64,000 nucleotides of DNA from Symbiodinium natans (GCA_905221605.1 CAJNDS010002412.1:1213886-1277885); one strand, 5' to 3'. Counted from the first letter of the stretch, positions 44,909 through 54,016 are shown. The notes: generated by a model not told the origin, from the letters alone. Numbers and translations are program-made.

Positions 44909-46349
44909 AACTAATGTTGTGCTCCCTGCCACTAAGCGAAACAGGACCTCAGCACTCGGACATGTGACGCACAGAATGTCTCCTGTATCCAGCTGCAAAT
45001 TGACGCACTGCTGCATGATGTCGACCTGTCCGCGCTGACCAGGGCGGTCTCAATCTGGGTCACCACTGTGCTACGGCGAATATGTGAAAATCTACGTCTT
45101 GCTGGTGCTACATCTCTTCAGACTCGCTATTTTTGTAGTTCTCCAAGAATCCTACGAGGGGAGCTTCTCCCGAATGACCTTCAACAAGGTACGCTGTTGA
45201 AGGTTCTTGAGGTTTAACCTGACCTCCAATCATGGCCCCCATCTCGCAGGCACCAGGTAAGGGTTCAAGGCTTGGTCCCTTTTTTCAGTGTCTTTACGAC
45301 TTAAACCTTATAAGCCCTAAACCCTAACACGAATCGATTCCCTGTAGTTTCAAGGAAAGGCACAAGTAGACATTCTTTGGGTCAGCCCAAGGTGTGCCCC
45401 TCTTCGGCTCAAAGCTTAGCAGTCCTGCGACTGGAAGAATACAGGGGTCGGAATAATTATGAGCAGCACGGTCCCTAAATAATTCACTATTAGGGGGTTT
45501 AGGGTTTAGGGTTTAGGGTTTAGTGTAACCCTCCCAAAATCCAAGCCCCCATGAGGGCGGCTGGGGCATTGTAAGCACGGCCCACAATATCTGCGGCAGG
45601 CTGGGCTTTTCTCTCCTGCAATGCTTCTTCTCGCCCTCTTTCTAATTGAGGAAAATCTGCCACAGAGTTTGTGACATTGACAAAGCTTGCAAGAGCTAAA
45701 ATCGGCCGCGCGCCGAGTGCAAAATCAACAGCCGATGTAAAACGATATCACCACGGGGTGGTGCAGCAAACAACACAAAAACCACGCACCCAAAGCCCCG
45801 GCTACAGTTCTTACACCAAGTCATGAGAGATACCTTGGATCCCTAAACCCTAAACCCTAAACCCTAAACCCTTAGGTGATCACGGTGGGCTTCTCACGCC
45901 CGGTGTAGGACTTCAGGCTGGAAAGTTGCAGGGCCACGTCTGCCAGTGGCTGGACCACATCGAACTGGTGCAAGCTGAGGTTGCCTGGGTTTAGGGTTTA
46001 GGGTTTAGTGTTTAGGGTTTAGGGTTCAGGGTTTTAAGGTTCTAAAGCCTTGGTTTGGAGATTTGGGAACTCGGGAGTTCATGCGAGGTACGGTTCCCTC
46101 TGGGTGCCCGCATGCAAGGATTCATAAATCTAGAGAACTGCCCAGGTAGGGTTTAGGGTTCGGGTTGAGGGTTTAGGGTTTAGGGTTGAGGGTTTAGGGT
46201 TTAGGGTTTCGGGTTCAGGGTTTAGGCTTGTCCGACCTAGTTCGAGCCCCCACACCCGGAACCTTGGAGTAAAGCTCCCAAAGCCTAAGCCGCCCAAGCC
46301 CTCCTGGTACAAGGCCCGAATATTCGAACTCAGGGTTGCTCCAAACTAA

Positions 46350-46450
46350 TATAGGGGCCTTCATAATTAGAATAGTTTTTTTTTTTTTTTTTTGGGGGGG
46401 GGGGGCGGGGTTACTATTGTATCTTTCTTAAGGGACCACAAGGAATACGA
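46350..46450. repeat. Left part of a MITE family G element split by the LTR retrotransposon
   Basis: ATAGGGGCCTTCATAATTAG, then a T-run/G-run and TAAGGGACCACAAGGAATACGA. The matching right part (TACGATTTGTAACTACTCCG and ACCCCT) resumes at 57,149-57,180 beyond the retrotransposon. TACGA is present on both sides. Confidence 0.75.
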
Positions 46451-46606
46451 AGTTAAGTACAACAAAGGTACTTAAGACAAGGAAAGACGCACAACGGGCA
46501 CGCCTATTTTCCTTGAGCCAAAATACAATCAGTCATCCGAATCTGCTCTCCTAACCCTACTTGGTATGTACAGCTAAACGGTGGTTTGGGGCCAGTTTAG
46601 TTAACT
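46451..46606 (-). repeat. 3' LTR of the copia-type element
   Basis: A 156-bp repeat starting AGTTAAGTAC and ending TTAACT on the plus strand, so its termini are the 6-bp inverted pair AGTTAA/TTAACT rather than TG/CA. It is 155 of 156 identical to the other LTR. It contains the spliced-leader-like segment at 46,512-46,524. The pol stop codon (TAA, 46,601-46,603 on the minus strand) lies inside it. Confidence 0.95.
46512..46524 (-). promoter_or_regulatory. Relict dinoflagellate spliced-leader sequence in the 3' LTR
   Basis: The same 13-base match as in the 5' LTR (ATTTTGGCTCAAG on the minus strand), at the equivalent LTR position. Confidence 0.6.
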
Positions 46607-49600
46607 CCCCCCTTTAGGAGACAGAACGGTGAGACTGGAGCAGATTGAGGGCAGGTTGAAACCTGCGCTCAGTAGTGTTGCGCGGTCTGAAGGACTCAAG
46701 CGCTCGGCATTTCTGATCAGGAATGCTATGGCAACGATTCGTTCTGAAGCCTCACATCCTGTCAGGACTGTGCAGTGGCGTGCTCTGGGATTGAAGAGTG
46801 CAGGGTTACACAACATGTGACCCCATAGGCTGTCGTCGTTTGGACATTGGACAGTCCCTTCCTCATCTTCTACCCACAATATGGGTCCACTTGTTGGATT
46901 TAACGCTACAAGGAGGTTCTTTGAGCCTTCTGCATTGTTGGAGTCTCGGTGGAGCCCCGCGACTACACCTTGCTGCACGATTATGCTTGAGAACTTGTGT
47001 GATGGCATATAACGTCGAAAGAATCGACATATCAACGCCGTTGCATATTGAAATTTGTGTGTGTTTGTCTGCAGGCCAAACACTCCTCCTAAGACAAATG
47101 CGCCCGCAGAAAATACATGCGAGTCGTGCCCCGGTGCCCCCCTCTTATCAGGACCATGAGGTAACAGCGTCAGTAGCTGCACCAGATGCTGACAAGTCGG
47201 GACCTTTGGGCAACTGCCTGCGAAGACTTCTGCGGCAAGATTTGCCTCTGCAAGTGCGGCGACGGCAGTTTCCAGGTGGGGTCCATCGCTGGATGCTGTC
47301 AAGCCAAACTGTGCGAGAGTATGTGGCCATTCTGCAGGTGGAATGACTTTTGTTAGGCCATTAGCTATCTGAGATTCGCTCTTGCAGTACACGGCAGTGA
47401 CTTGTGGCGACTCTAGCTGTTCAGACATTGATGCAATGTTGACCCTGTGGACTCGATTGCAGTGTCTCAGCTTCGCCGAATAGCCTGTAGCCAGGACTTT
47501 GAGCAAGGTCTCGTTGTCTTGATGGAATACGACGTCGATAGCACGACCGAGGAGATGCTCCATCATGACCTGAATGTTCAAAGCCTCACCAAACATGGCG
47601 GAAGCCATTGCTATGGCCTCAGCCTCGGGAGTGCTTCTTGCAACACTCGTCTGTTTCTTAGATGCCCACCACAGCGGAAAGCGGAAATCTGTTGACCCTA
47701 TAGTCATGTAGATCCCGCTCGTCGATTTTGCACTATGCGGACAAGAGGCGAAATCACTGTCAGTGAAGATGTGGATCTGGGGAGCTTCGTGATGGTTCAC
47801 AGTAGCAGCTAAACATAAGCCTGTTGTACCGTGAAGATACGAAATCAGGCGAAGTAACTGCTTGTCTTCCCATTTAGTCCACGCGGCCACTCGTGACGCT
47901 AACCGACCGATTATGAAACACAGATCAGGGCGAGCCAACCGACCCAGCCAAAGTGCTTTCATAAGTACCTTTGCAGCTACATGGCTCAGTGTGCCGGGTT
48001 GCTGCAGGTCCTCATCTGACATTAACGCCTCGGACAAACTTGGGGTTGTGACGTTACGGAGCTTTGCCTTTGGGACATCAGCAAGCTCGCAGTACGCCTC
48101 GACGACCTGCTCTGCGAAAGCAGACATATCAAGCACAAGAGTTGTGAAGTCACTGCCTCGTTGGATTCGGTGACCTCTGCCAAGGATCCGTGCATTCGAG
48201 GCTTCGATGTAACATTCGTCTTCCAGCTTGATATGCGCTCTCAGCCTTTTCCAAAACTGTGCATGAAGATGCTTTGCTCCCGACAACGTTAGGTCATCTA
48301 CATACACGTTAAGTAGCAGGGTATGGGAACCCATTTGAAAGATGAAGTTTGAAGGAAACAAATCCATCTCAATGCCACCAAAGGAAGTGAGAACAGAGGC
48401 TAGGTGTTTCTGCCATAGTTTGCCAGCAAGCGGATGGCCATATAAGCTTCGCTTCAACCTTACCACCAACTTCGACCCTGATGGGTACGCTTTGTGCCAT
48501 GTGTCCAACCACAGCTCCTCGGGGAGGATAACCCATGTGTCGGGCTCTCCTGCCTCAGCGAGGTCAGCTTGAAGAAATGCCTGAATGGCATCTGCAAGGC
48601 TCACTGCGTTTCCATCTTGGCAGCCGAAAAACAATGCGATGTTAAGGGCAACCAAGGAAGTTGGTGTGGTAGCCACGTCTTCAAAAAGAACATGGTTTCC
48701 GAACTGGTCAAAAATGCAGTCCCCCCTGTACACGATTCTCCCTTTGAACTTGTGTTCATGCTCAGGGAGTTCGAAATGTTTTATCCCACATAATGTGAGA
48801 AGCTCTGCAATTTTGAGTTTACGGTTTTGCCGTTTTGCATCGGCACGCAAGGAAGACAAAAGACAGACTGTCAAATCATCCCACGTTCCGTTAGAACGTA
48901 ACCCTTCTGCCTCCTTCTTCACGGCTGCAACTCCGCGCGGGTCTGCTTTCCATTCCCGCTTTGTTAAGTTCTTCGTGACCATGGAGGGGATGTGGCGATG
49001 GTAGCGTTGCGGATACCACGCTTCGACGATGTTGTGAGCGAGCTCTCGTGGGTATGCTTCAGTCTGCTTTGTTTGTGAGCCTTCGGCGGCCTCGTGCTGG
49101 TGGCTACCGTCACATTGCAGTTGTCCAAGAAATTGAACAAGTCGCAGATCATTAGTGGCTACGCTCCAGGGCTTGCGGATTGGATGCTCTCGGCCCTTCA
49201 CTCCAGCCATGCAGCCATCAAAAGACACTTTGTGTAGACCATGTTCATCCTGAAATTCTTTCCATTCAGGGAGATCCCACCAGCCGGACCCTTTGGGCCA
49301 CTCGACTGCAATCCTTCCATGATTTGCGATGGCAGTTGCGAGTACCTTGCGGGCATACAAGAACATAAGCTTGCTCTTCTCTTGGCGATTCCGAAGACCC
49401 TTTTCGTACTTCGCCCCATGCCTATGGACGTTCATGTTCTGCCACGGACTGAACTCGGTGCACGGCAATGAGAGCCACACATCACAACCTGGCGATGCTT
49501 CGACCTGACCTTGAACTTGTTTGACATGTTCTTCGTTGGACAAATCAATCATGCTTCGGCATAAGCGGATACTGTTGATGCCAATTTCGGATGCAGCTTG

Positions 49601-52600
49601 CGAAAGCTCTGAACTGTCGCCACACGCATATTCGAACAACACATCCTTGCCTATGAGCGTTTGCACCTTTCTTTGGCGGACTCTTTCCCTGTTGGCATCG
49701 ACAAAGACTTGCGTCACACCGAGCTCGACCTTCGCAACAAGACCTTCTACAGCGGGCTCACTCGAAGGGTGGAGACCAACGCCTTCGGGGAGCTCAGCTG
49801 GAGGAACTGGCTCAGGGGGCTTGGACGTCAACGCAATCCTATCAGCCTTTATCAGGGCATCGAATCTTGCTCGGCATTTAGGACTATGCTTCACGGAATC
49901 GAAAGTGCACGCTTTGCATCCTGGTGTGGCACCGAACTTAAGAATGCGTTCAAGCGTAATGTACTCTGCGCGCCTTCGAGGAGGATCAGCAGGGGACAGT
50001 GAGCTGAATGGTATGTCCAGCGCTGTGATAGCCTCAAGTTTGGGATCCTGGAACTCGCGAAGAGCAAGATCCGCCGCGGCCTTTAGCGGGAAGGTCTCAG
50101 TCTCTGGGACATGCACTTCCGCATATGGCACGGGGATCATGTCCCTATACCCAATCGACTTGGACTTGACGGCTTCATAGTCTAGCACCCAGATCACGTC
50201 ACGATACACAAATCCGTGCTCAAACCTCCAACCTGCAAATAGTCCGGGAGCAGTTGTAGCTTCGAACTTATGCCTGCGGCTGGGGTCATGGATCCTGTAA
50301 TGCACCAACTGTCCCAAGGGAAGCCTTGGGCCTTCGAATGGGGAACCAGTTGCAACCTCGAAACGCGACTTGTCTTTGCCCTGCCACGGTACAACTGTCA
50401 AAGTCTGCGCGGCAAACTGCACGGACACATGCCACAGATCTGGAACCACATGGAACCCAGCAGCCAAATGCACCGCGCGAGTCGATTCCTCGAGAGTTCT
50501 TATCTCTCTCTCAAGTTGGGCGTTGTGTGGAAATCTGTTTTCTAGGGTCGCTTCATGCACCCATCCTATTTGTGAGACGGCAGCTATTAACTCCTTTGCA
50601 TCATCAGCCTTACACAACACGTTCGGGAGGTGCTTGTATCGGGCGCCTACAAAGGTAAGGAGGTTCTGAGCTGCTCTCTCAGCTGTGCGCGCACAGACAA
50701 AAGCTCGCAGTGCACCACTATATTCATCCCTGATGACATGGACTGCATGCTCACGCTTCGAAGGGATTATATAGTCTGTTGCAATCCTCTCGCCAAACTG
50801 TTCAACAGGAGGCAAGTCACCTCTGTCTTCGAGAGGCTCTGCACGCTTCTTGGTGACTCTTTGTCGATACATGCGGCTTCGCTGACATATCTCACAGTAG
50901 GGATTCTTAGGGATATGCGTCAACTTGTGTGCCATTGAAGAGGCCTCCTTGATGAGTTGCTTCTGACGTTCTGATGTCACGTCCTCTCCTGAGTCCGACC
51001 CAGAACCTGGCGGAATGGCAGGTGGAGGAAGTGGAGGTGGCGGGACCTCGGGTTCTACTGGAGCAGGAGGTTCCGGAGCCTTCGCTGCTTCAGCAGGTTT
51101 AGGAGCTTTTGCACCTTTGACCTTGTCCTTTGGACTTGGTTTAGCCTTTGGCTTTCTTGCTGAAGAGGACTTTGCCCTAGACTTCAGCTCGTCATCAGAG
51201 TCAGGTGGAGGATCTCTAGACCCGGAGGCGGTCTTTGACGGCACCCCTGGATCCTGCAACAACTCAAGCAAGGTAGACTCCTCCGTGATATGCGGCGAGG
51301 GTCGATACGTGGTGTGCCGTGAAGGCTCTATGGTAGTGCGTGCAAGAGGCTTTGCCTTTCTAGCATCGCTCATGAAGCCAGGCATCGCAACAGTGGAAGG
51401 CGAGACGAATCTGACCTGTTCCCTGAAGATTGGAACATTTCCCTCAACTCTATCGGCACATATGGCGGATTCTTCAATGACCTGAACGTGTTCGACACTC
51501 GACAGGAACATCGGAAGCTTTCCTGGCAACCATACAAACGGCATAGACTTTGTCTCTACCAACTCACCAAGTGATTTTACACTAGGGCAGTTGTCCAGGA
51601 GATATGCAGAATTGTTTCCTAGAATGGAACCCTCGAAGCCAAGCATGAGCCCTGAATCAACGACACCATTCCCTGTGGAAAAGGATACTGTGGGTGCCTG
51701 TTCGGCCATGTGTGCGTATGCGTCTTCAGGAATGCCTTGTTCATTGAGGGCTTCACGACTCTCTAGGGATCTACCTGCACCACTATCAGCGATCCACTCG
51801 TGGTAGAACCATCCCTGTTGCGGGTGCTGATGCTGAGATGCTACAAGCAACGGAGTGACAGTGGCGGGACAGGCAGGAGCGCAGATGTTGCTGAACACAG
51901 TAAACCACCCCGAAACGAACTGGAAGAACCTACTCAATCCTGAACGCTTCCAAAAGGTTGTCTTGCTCGGTGTGGAGGAACCATCGACCGAGGCACCCCG
52001 CGCCGTAGTGGGAAGCAGCAGGGCGACAGCTGCGGCAGAGCTCTTTGCCGTAGCGCTAGCTCCAGTAGTCTTTGACCCTGGGGCCTTGTTACCGGGAGAG
52101 GTCTCATGCGAAAACGGACAATTCTCACCCCGGTTACACGTTCCCTTTGGGAAGAACAGGCATGGTACGGTAGCTTTGGGGGCATTTCCTTTGCTTGGGG
52201 CTTTGCCTTCAGCTTTGGAGCCCTGGCCTTTACCGCCTGATTTCGCCTTTGGCTTGTTTGGTGTTTTCTGTGAATCTGCACCCTTACCACTCCCTTTACC
52301 CCCCTTTCCCTTGCCATCCTTGTCTTTCCCATCCTTCCCAGAACCTTTGGTCTTGGCCGGAGGGGCTGGATTGGCAGGAGTGGGCTTGTCCGGCTTATCG
52401 CGGGAACGCTCCTCTTTCTGTGGGGCGGGAGCAGCTTTGGCTTTGGGCTTGATGAGAGTGTCACGAATTGACTCTTCGTTTGCTTCTTCTCTCAGCTCAT
52501 CTAGCAATTCGACAAGCTGCGACCACAACCACGCAAAGGTTCGCTTGTTGCTACCTGGATTGGAGTCTTTGATCTTGTCGACTGCTCTGGAAAGAAGCCT

Positions 52601-54016
52601 GCAGTGCTTGAGCTTGGAGTATAACCAGCTAAACAAGGTAGACTCAGCGGGCCATGCTTCGGGACTGAAACCGTTCAAACAAAACTCAACCTTTTCTCTA
52701 AAGGCTTGCAGTTGTTGTTGGCTGAAGCCTTCGAGCTGGATGGCTAAGAGTGTCTGCTGGGAGACTGTCGCCCCCCTGATCCGGTCTACCCGAAACCTTC
52801 GGCTGAGCATTGCCAACAGCGCACGCCCGGAAGGCTGCACGCCTAACGCATGTGCTCGCTCGGTGAACGCCTGGGCAGCGACTCCGTAGTCTCCCTTGAG
52901 GTGTTTTGGATCTGTAAGCTGTGCAGCCAGGAATGCATCAAGGCGGGGAAGGCCGTCAGACGTGACCTGCAGATTGCGCATCTGTCGGTCTCCTATGGCT
53001 GGATCAAGGGCGACCTGGAGCCATCTCAGTATCCTGGCGTTCCCACTCTTGTCTATGCTGCTGAACGATGTCAAAACGCCGTTCCTCCATGCTCGATATC
53101 CCGCGGCTGTCGAAGGAAGTGCAGGGATTTTCAGGTCTCGAAGATCTTTGTTGTGGTAAGTATCCTGCTCATAGTCTACTTCTTCTTCCCCCGGTGCATC
53201 GGTGACATCAATGATGGGGTCATCTTCCCTCTCCTCTTCCTCCTCACCTTCCTCGTGTTCGGACCCGATGTCGTAGTGCATCGGAGGGTCTGGGGGATGC
53301 ACGACTGAAGGAGGTTTGGGAGTGGAGAAGACGTTGAAGGGATTGTCACTCGAAGAACCCTTCTTGGATCTAGACGGAGCCGGCAAACCAACACCGGTGA
53401 AAACTGGCAACCTGGGTGCGCAGAAGCATCCAAACCGATTTGGAACAGGCGCAGCAGCCACACCAGCAGATCTTTGACCTTGAGTCGCTGAGACCTTTGG
53501 ACTCTTATGCTTAGGGGAGGGTGTCCCGTTTCGGAGCCCCGAACCTTTCGCTTTGCTTTTAGGCTTGGATGCTTTGGGACTGACGATTTCTCGCAACTCC
53601 TTCATTGTCTCACCAACACTTGCAGCCAAGGCCTTGAGGGCTTCACTGATCTCCGTGCCATTTTGGTCCTGAGCCCTTGAGGCCTGCGACACTCGCTCTG
53701 CGTGAAGGTGGGATGTGTCGGCTTGGGACTGTTGTTGAGCTTTGATGCTTTGCATCTCAGCTTGGATCATCGCAATCCGCTTCATCATTTCTTCCTGCTG
53801 CTCCTCAAGTTCACGATTCCTAGCCTGAAGTGAGGCAATGGTTTCGTTTGCTTGTGCAAGATGCTGACCGGCTTGTTCTGAAACACTCTGGACCTGTCTC
53901 TCAGCTTCAGCCCTAACGCGCTCTGCATACTCTTGTGCGTGCTGCATGGCTTCATGTTGAGCAGAAGTGACAGCGCTCTGAACATATGCCTGAGCCTCAC
54001 TCTTTGCAACCTGCAC
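46601..54016 (-). CDS. pol: Gag-Pol polyprotein with methyltransferase-like and dioxygenase-like domains
   Basis: A continuous 2471-codon frame. The first codon counted is GTG; there is no upstream ATG before the TGA at 54,128-54,130, so translation most likely enters by -1 frameshift from gag. Residue numbers count from the GTG. In order: coiled coil (1-125); acidic stretch (about 260-285); gag core (about 290-520); Lys/Gly-rich linker; CCCH zinc finger (619-637); protease with DSGA (D744); integrase (about 1025-1270); Cys/His motif (about 1367-1382); methyltransferase-like domain (about 1440-1665); reverse transcriptase with YVDD (1905-1908); RNase H (D2086, E2131, D2167); dioxygenase-like domain (H2356, D2358, H2414, R2426). 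All polymerase, integrase and RNase H catalytic residues are present and no stop interrupts the frame. The stop codon is formed by the 3' LTR. Confidence 0.92.
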   Translation of the reverse strand: MQVAKSEAQAYVQSAVTSAQHEAMQHAQEYAERVRAEAERQVQSVSEQAGQHLAQANETIASLQARNRELEEQQEEMMKRIAMIQAEMQSIKAQQQSQADTSHLHAERVSQASRAQDQNGTEISEALKALAASVGETMKELREIVSPKASKPKSKAKGSGLRNGTPSPKHKSPKVSATQGQRSAGVAAAPVPNRFGCFCAPRLPVFTGVGLPAPSRSKKGSSSDNPFNVFSTPKPPSVVHPPDPPMHYDIGSEHEEGEEEEEREDDPIIDVTDAPGEEEVDYEQDTYHNKDLRDLKIPALPSTAAGYRAWRNGVLTSFSSIDKSGNARILRWLQVALDPAIGDRQMRNLQVTSDGLPRLDAFLAAQLTDPKHLKGDYGVAAQAFTERAHALGVQPSGRALLAMLSRRFRVDRIRGATVSQQTLLAIQLEGFSQQQLQAFREKVEFCLNGFSPEAWPAESTLFSWLYSKLKHCRLLSRAVDKIKDSNPGSNKRTFAWLWSQLVELLDELREEANEESIRDTLIKPKAKAAPAPQKEERSRDKPDKPTPANPAPPAKTKGSGKDGKDKDGKGKGGKGSGKGADSQKTPNKPKAKSGGKGQGSKAEGKAPSKGNAPKATVPCLFFPKGTCNRGENCPFSHETSPGNKAPGSKTTGASATAKSSAAAVALLLPTTARGASVDGSSTPSKTTFWKRSGLSRFFQFVSGWFTVFSNICAPACPATVTPLLVASQHQHPQQGWFYHEWIADSGAGRSLESREALNEQGIPEDAYAHMAEQAPTVSFSTGNGVVDSGLMLGFEGSILGNNSAYLLDNCPSVKSLGELVETKSMPFVWLPGKLPMFLSSVEHVQVIEESAICADRVEGNVPIFREQVRFVSPSTVAMPGFMSDARKAKPLARTTIEPSRHTTYRPSPHITEESTLLELLQDPGVPSKTASGSRDPPPDSDDELKSRAKSSSARKPKAKPSPKDKVKGAKAPKPAEAAKAPEPPAPVEPEVPPPPLPPPAIPPGSGSDSGEDVTSERQKQLIKEASSMAHKLTHIPKNPYCEICQRSRMYRQRVTKKRAEPLEDRGDLPPVEQFGERIATDYIIPSKREHAVHVIRDEYSGALRAFVCARTAERAAQNLLTFVGARYKHLPNVLCKADDAKELIAAVSQIGWVHEATLENRFPHNAQLEREIRTLEESTRAVHLAAGFHVVPDLWHVSVQFAAQTLTVVPWQGKDKSRFEVATGSPFEGPRLPLGQLVHYRIHDPSRRHKFEATTAPGLFAGWRFEHGFVYRDVIWVLDYEAVKSKSIGYRDMIPVPYAEVHVPETETFPLKAAADLALREFQDPKLEAITALDIPFSSLSPADPPRRRAEYITLERILKFGATPGCKACTFDSVKHSPKCRARFDALIKADRIALTSKPPEPVPPAELPEGVGLHPSSEPAVEGLVAKVELGVTQVFVDANRERVRQRKVQTLIGKDVLFEYACGDSSELSQAASEIGINSIRLCRSMIDLSNEEHVKQVQGQVEASPGCDVWLSLPCTEFSPWQNMNVHRHGAKYEKGLRNRQEKSKLMFLYARKVLATAIANHGRIAVEWPKGSGWWDLPEWKEFQDEHGLHKVSFDGCMAGVKGREHPIRKPWSVATNDLRLVQFLGQLQCDGSHQHEAAEGSQTKQTEAYPRELAHNIVEAWYPQRYHRHIPSMVTKNLTKREWKADPRGVAAVKKEAEGLRSNGTWDDLTVCLLSSLRADAKRQNRKLKIAELLTLCGIKHFELPEHEHKFKGRIVYRGDCIFDQFGNHVLFEDVATTPTSLVALNIALFFGCQDGNAVSLADAIQAFLQADLAEAGEPDTWVILPEELWLDTWHKAYPSGSKLVVRLKRSLYGHPLAGKLWQKHLASVLTSFGGIEMDLFPSNFIFQMGSHTLLLNVYVDDLTLSGAKHLHAQFWKRLRAHIKLEDECYIEASNARILGRGHRIQRGSDFTTLVLDMSAFAEQVVEAYCELADVPKAKLRNVTTPSLSEALMSDEDLQQPGTLSHVAAKVLMKALWLGRLARPDLCFIIGRLASRVAAWTKWEDKQLLRLISYLHGTTGLCLAATVNHHEAPQIHIFTDSDFASCPHSAKSTSGIYMTIGSTDFRFPLWWASKKQTSVARSTPEAEAIAMASAMFGEALNIQVMMEHLLGRAIDVVFHQDNETLLKVLATGYSAKLRHCNRVHRVNIASMSEQLESPQVTAVYCKSESQIANGLTKVIPPAEWPHTLAQFGLTASSDGPHLETAVAALAEANLAAEVFAGSCPKVPTCQHLVQLLTLLPHGPDKRGAPGHDSHVFSAGAFVLGGVFGLQTNTHKFQYATALICRFFRRYMPSHKFSSIIVQQGVVAGLHRDSNNAEGSKNLLVALNPTSGPILWVEDEEGTVQCPNDDSLWGHMLCNPALFNPRARHCTVLTGCEASERIVAIAFLIRNAERLSPSDRATLLSAGFNLPSICSSLTVLSPKGGS
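46607..46615 (-). promoter_or_regulatory. Polypurine tract for plus-strand priming
   Basis: On the minus strand AAAGGGGGG lies directly against the 3' LTR, the expected position of a polypurine tract. It is also coding: it specifies the Lys-Gly-Gly at the pol C-terminus. Confidence 0.8.
46697..47236 (-). other. Fe(II)/2-oxoglutarate dioxygenase-like domain at the pol C-terminus
   Basis: GLHRDSNN supplies the HxD iron ligands (H2356, D2358). GPILWVEDEEG is the usual small-strand phrase. ARHCTVLTG supplies the distal iron ligand H2414, and SERIVAIAF the 2-oxoglutarate-binding Arg (R2426). This is the ligand order of the TET/JBP and AlkB groups, which oxidise methyl groups on bases. Dinoflagellate DNA contains hydroxymethyluracil, so thymine or methylcytosine oxidation is a reasonable but untested idea. 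The domain follows RNase H directly and runs to within about 30 residues of the stop. Confidence 0.65.
47372..47794 (-). other. RNase H domain
   Basis: IFTDSDFASCP (D2086), WWASKKQTSVARSTPEAEAI (E2131) and VFHQDNETLL (D2167) give the copia RNase H active site. The usual RTKHI phrase near the end is HCNRVHRVNI here. Confidence 0.9.
48092..48979 (-). other. Reverse transcriptase domain
   Basis: FKGRIVYRGD, SLADAIQAFLQADL (motif A, D1809), RLKRSLYGHPLAGKLW (copia-type motif B) and NVYVDDLTLSG (motif C, D1907 and D1908). All three catalytic Asp are present. It copies the genomic RNA into cDNA inside the particle. Confidence 0.93.
49022..49699 (-). other. Cytosine-C5-methyltransferase-like domain
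   Basis: Motif I-like EYACGDSSELS (residues about 1462-1472) would bind S-adenosylmethionine. VWLSLPCTEFSPW has the Pro-Cys pair P1518-C1519 of motif IV, the nucleophile of cytosine-C5 methylases (PCxxFS pattern). VEWPKGSGWW (E1572) stands where ENV (motif VI) is expected, and YPRELAHNIV (from Y1655) resembles motif X. The QxRxR motif and target-recognition domain are not evident, so activity and target are uncertain. It lies between integrase and reverse transcriptase. Published work (from memory, de Mendoza and colleagues 2018) reports cytosine methyltransferases captured by dinoflagellate retrotransposons; this may be such a domain or a relative. Confidence 0.65.
49873..49920 (-). other. 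Cys/His motif between integrase and methyltransferase-like domain
   Basis: GCKACTFDSVKHSPKCRARF-like motif with C-x2-C-x6-H-x3-C spacing (from C1367), a plausible small zinc-binding knuckle. I associate this motif with dinoflagellate copia polyproteins; its role is not known to me. Confidence 0.5.
50207..50944 (-). other. Integrase domain
   Basis: A zinc-binding HHCC motif is present with an unusually short linker: H1030, H1034, C1041, C1044. The catalytic triad is D1081 (ATDYI), D1138 (CKADDAKE) and E1169 (AQLEREIR, aligning with the copia ER). The domain inserts the cDNA copy; the 5-bp TACGA duplication reflects its staggered cut. Confidence 0.82.
51512..51814 (-). other. Aspartic protease domain
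   Basis: WIADSGAGRSL, with the catalytic Asp at residue 744, matches the copia-type D-S-G-A active site. It is expected to act as a dimer to cleave the polyprotein. Downstream hydrophobic phrases (GLMLGF) fit the flap and second half of the fold. Confidence 0.8.
52106..52162 (-). other. CCCH zinc finger of Gag
   Basis: C-x7-C-x5-C-x3-H (residues 619-637), sequence start CLFFPKGTC and end CPFSH. This is the RNA-binding CCCH type seen in Tis11/Nab2-class proteins, standing where retroelements usually have a CCHC knuckle (C-x2-C-x4-H-x4-C). The flanking Lys/Gly-rich region would add nucleic-acid affinity. Confidence 0.85.

Larger units (their letters stand above)
34491..46349. other. Gene-free repeat landscape up to the retrotransposon
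   Basis: Telomeric arrays occur at about 35,155-35,205, 36,865-36,905, 37,186-37,247, 37,337-37,460, 40,660-40,735, 41,125-41,205, 42,015-42,120 and 46,147-46,220. A telomere-poor stretch at about 35,690-36,560 includes a tandem repeat. Palindromes lie at 40,779-40,877, 41,444-41,514 and 41,802-41,900. Stretches such as 44,930-45,480 and 45,540-45,830 show neither arrays nor recognisable genes. Confidence 0.55.

Noticed and set aside
51855-52889. Plus-strand open frame of 344 codons, with others at 51,015-51,485 and 49,521-50,180
   Set aside because: They lie antisense to the pol frame, whose motifs are unambiguous; the plus frames are shadows caused by its GC-biased codons.
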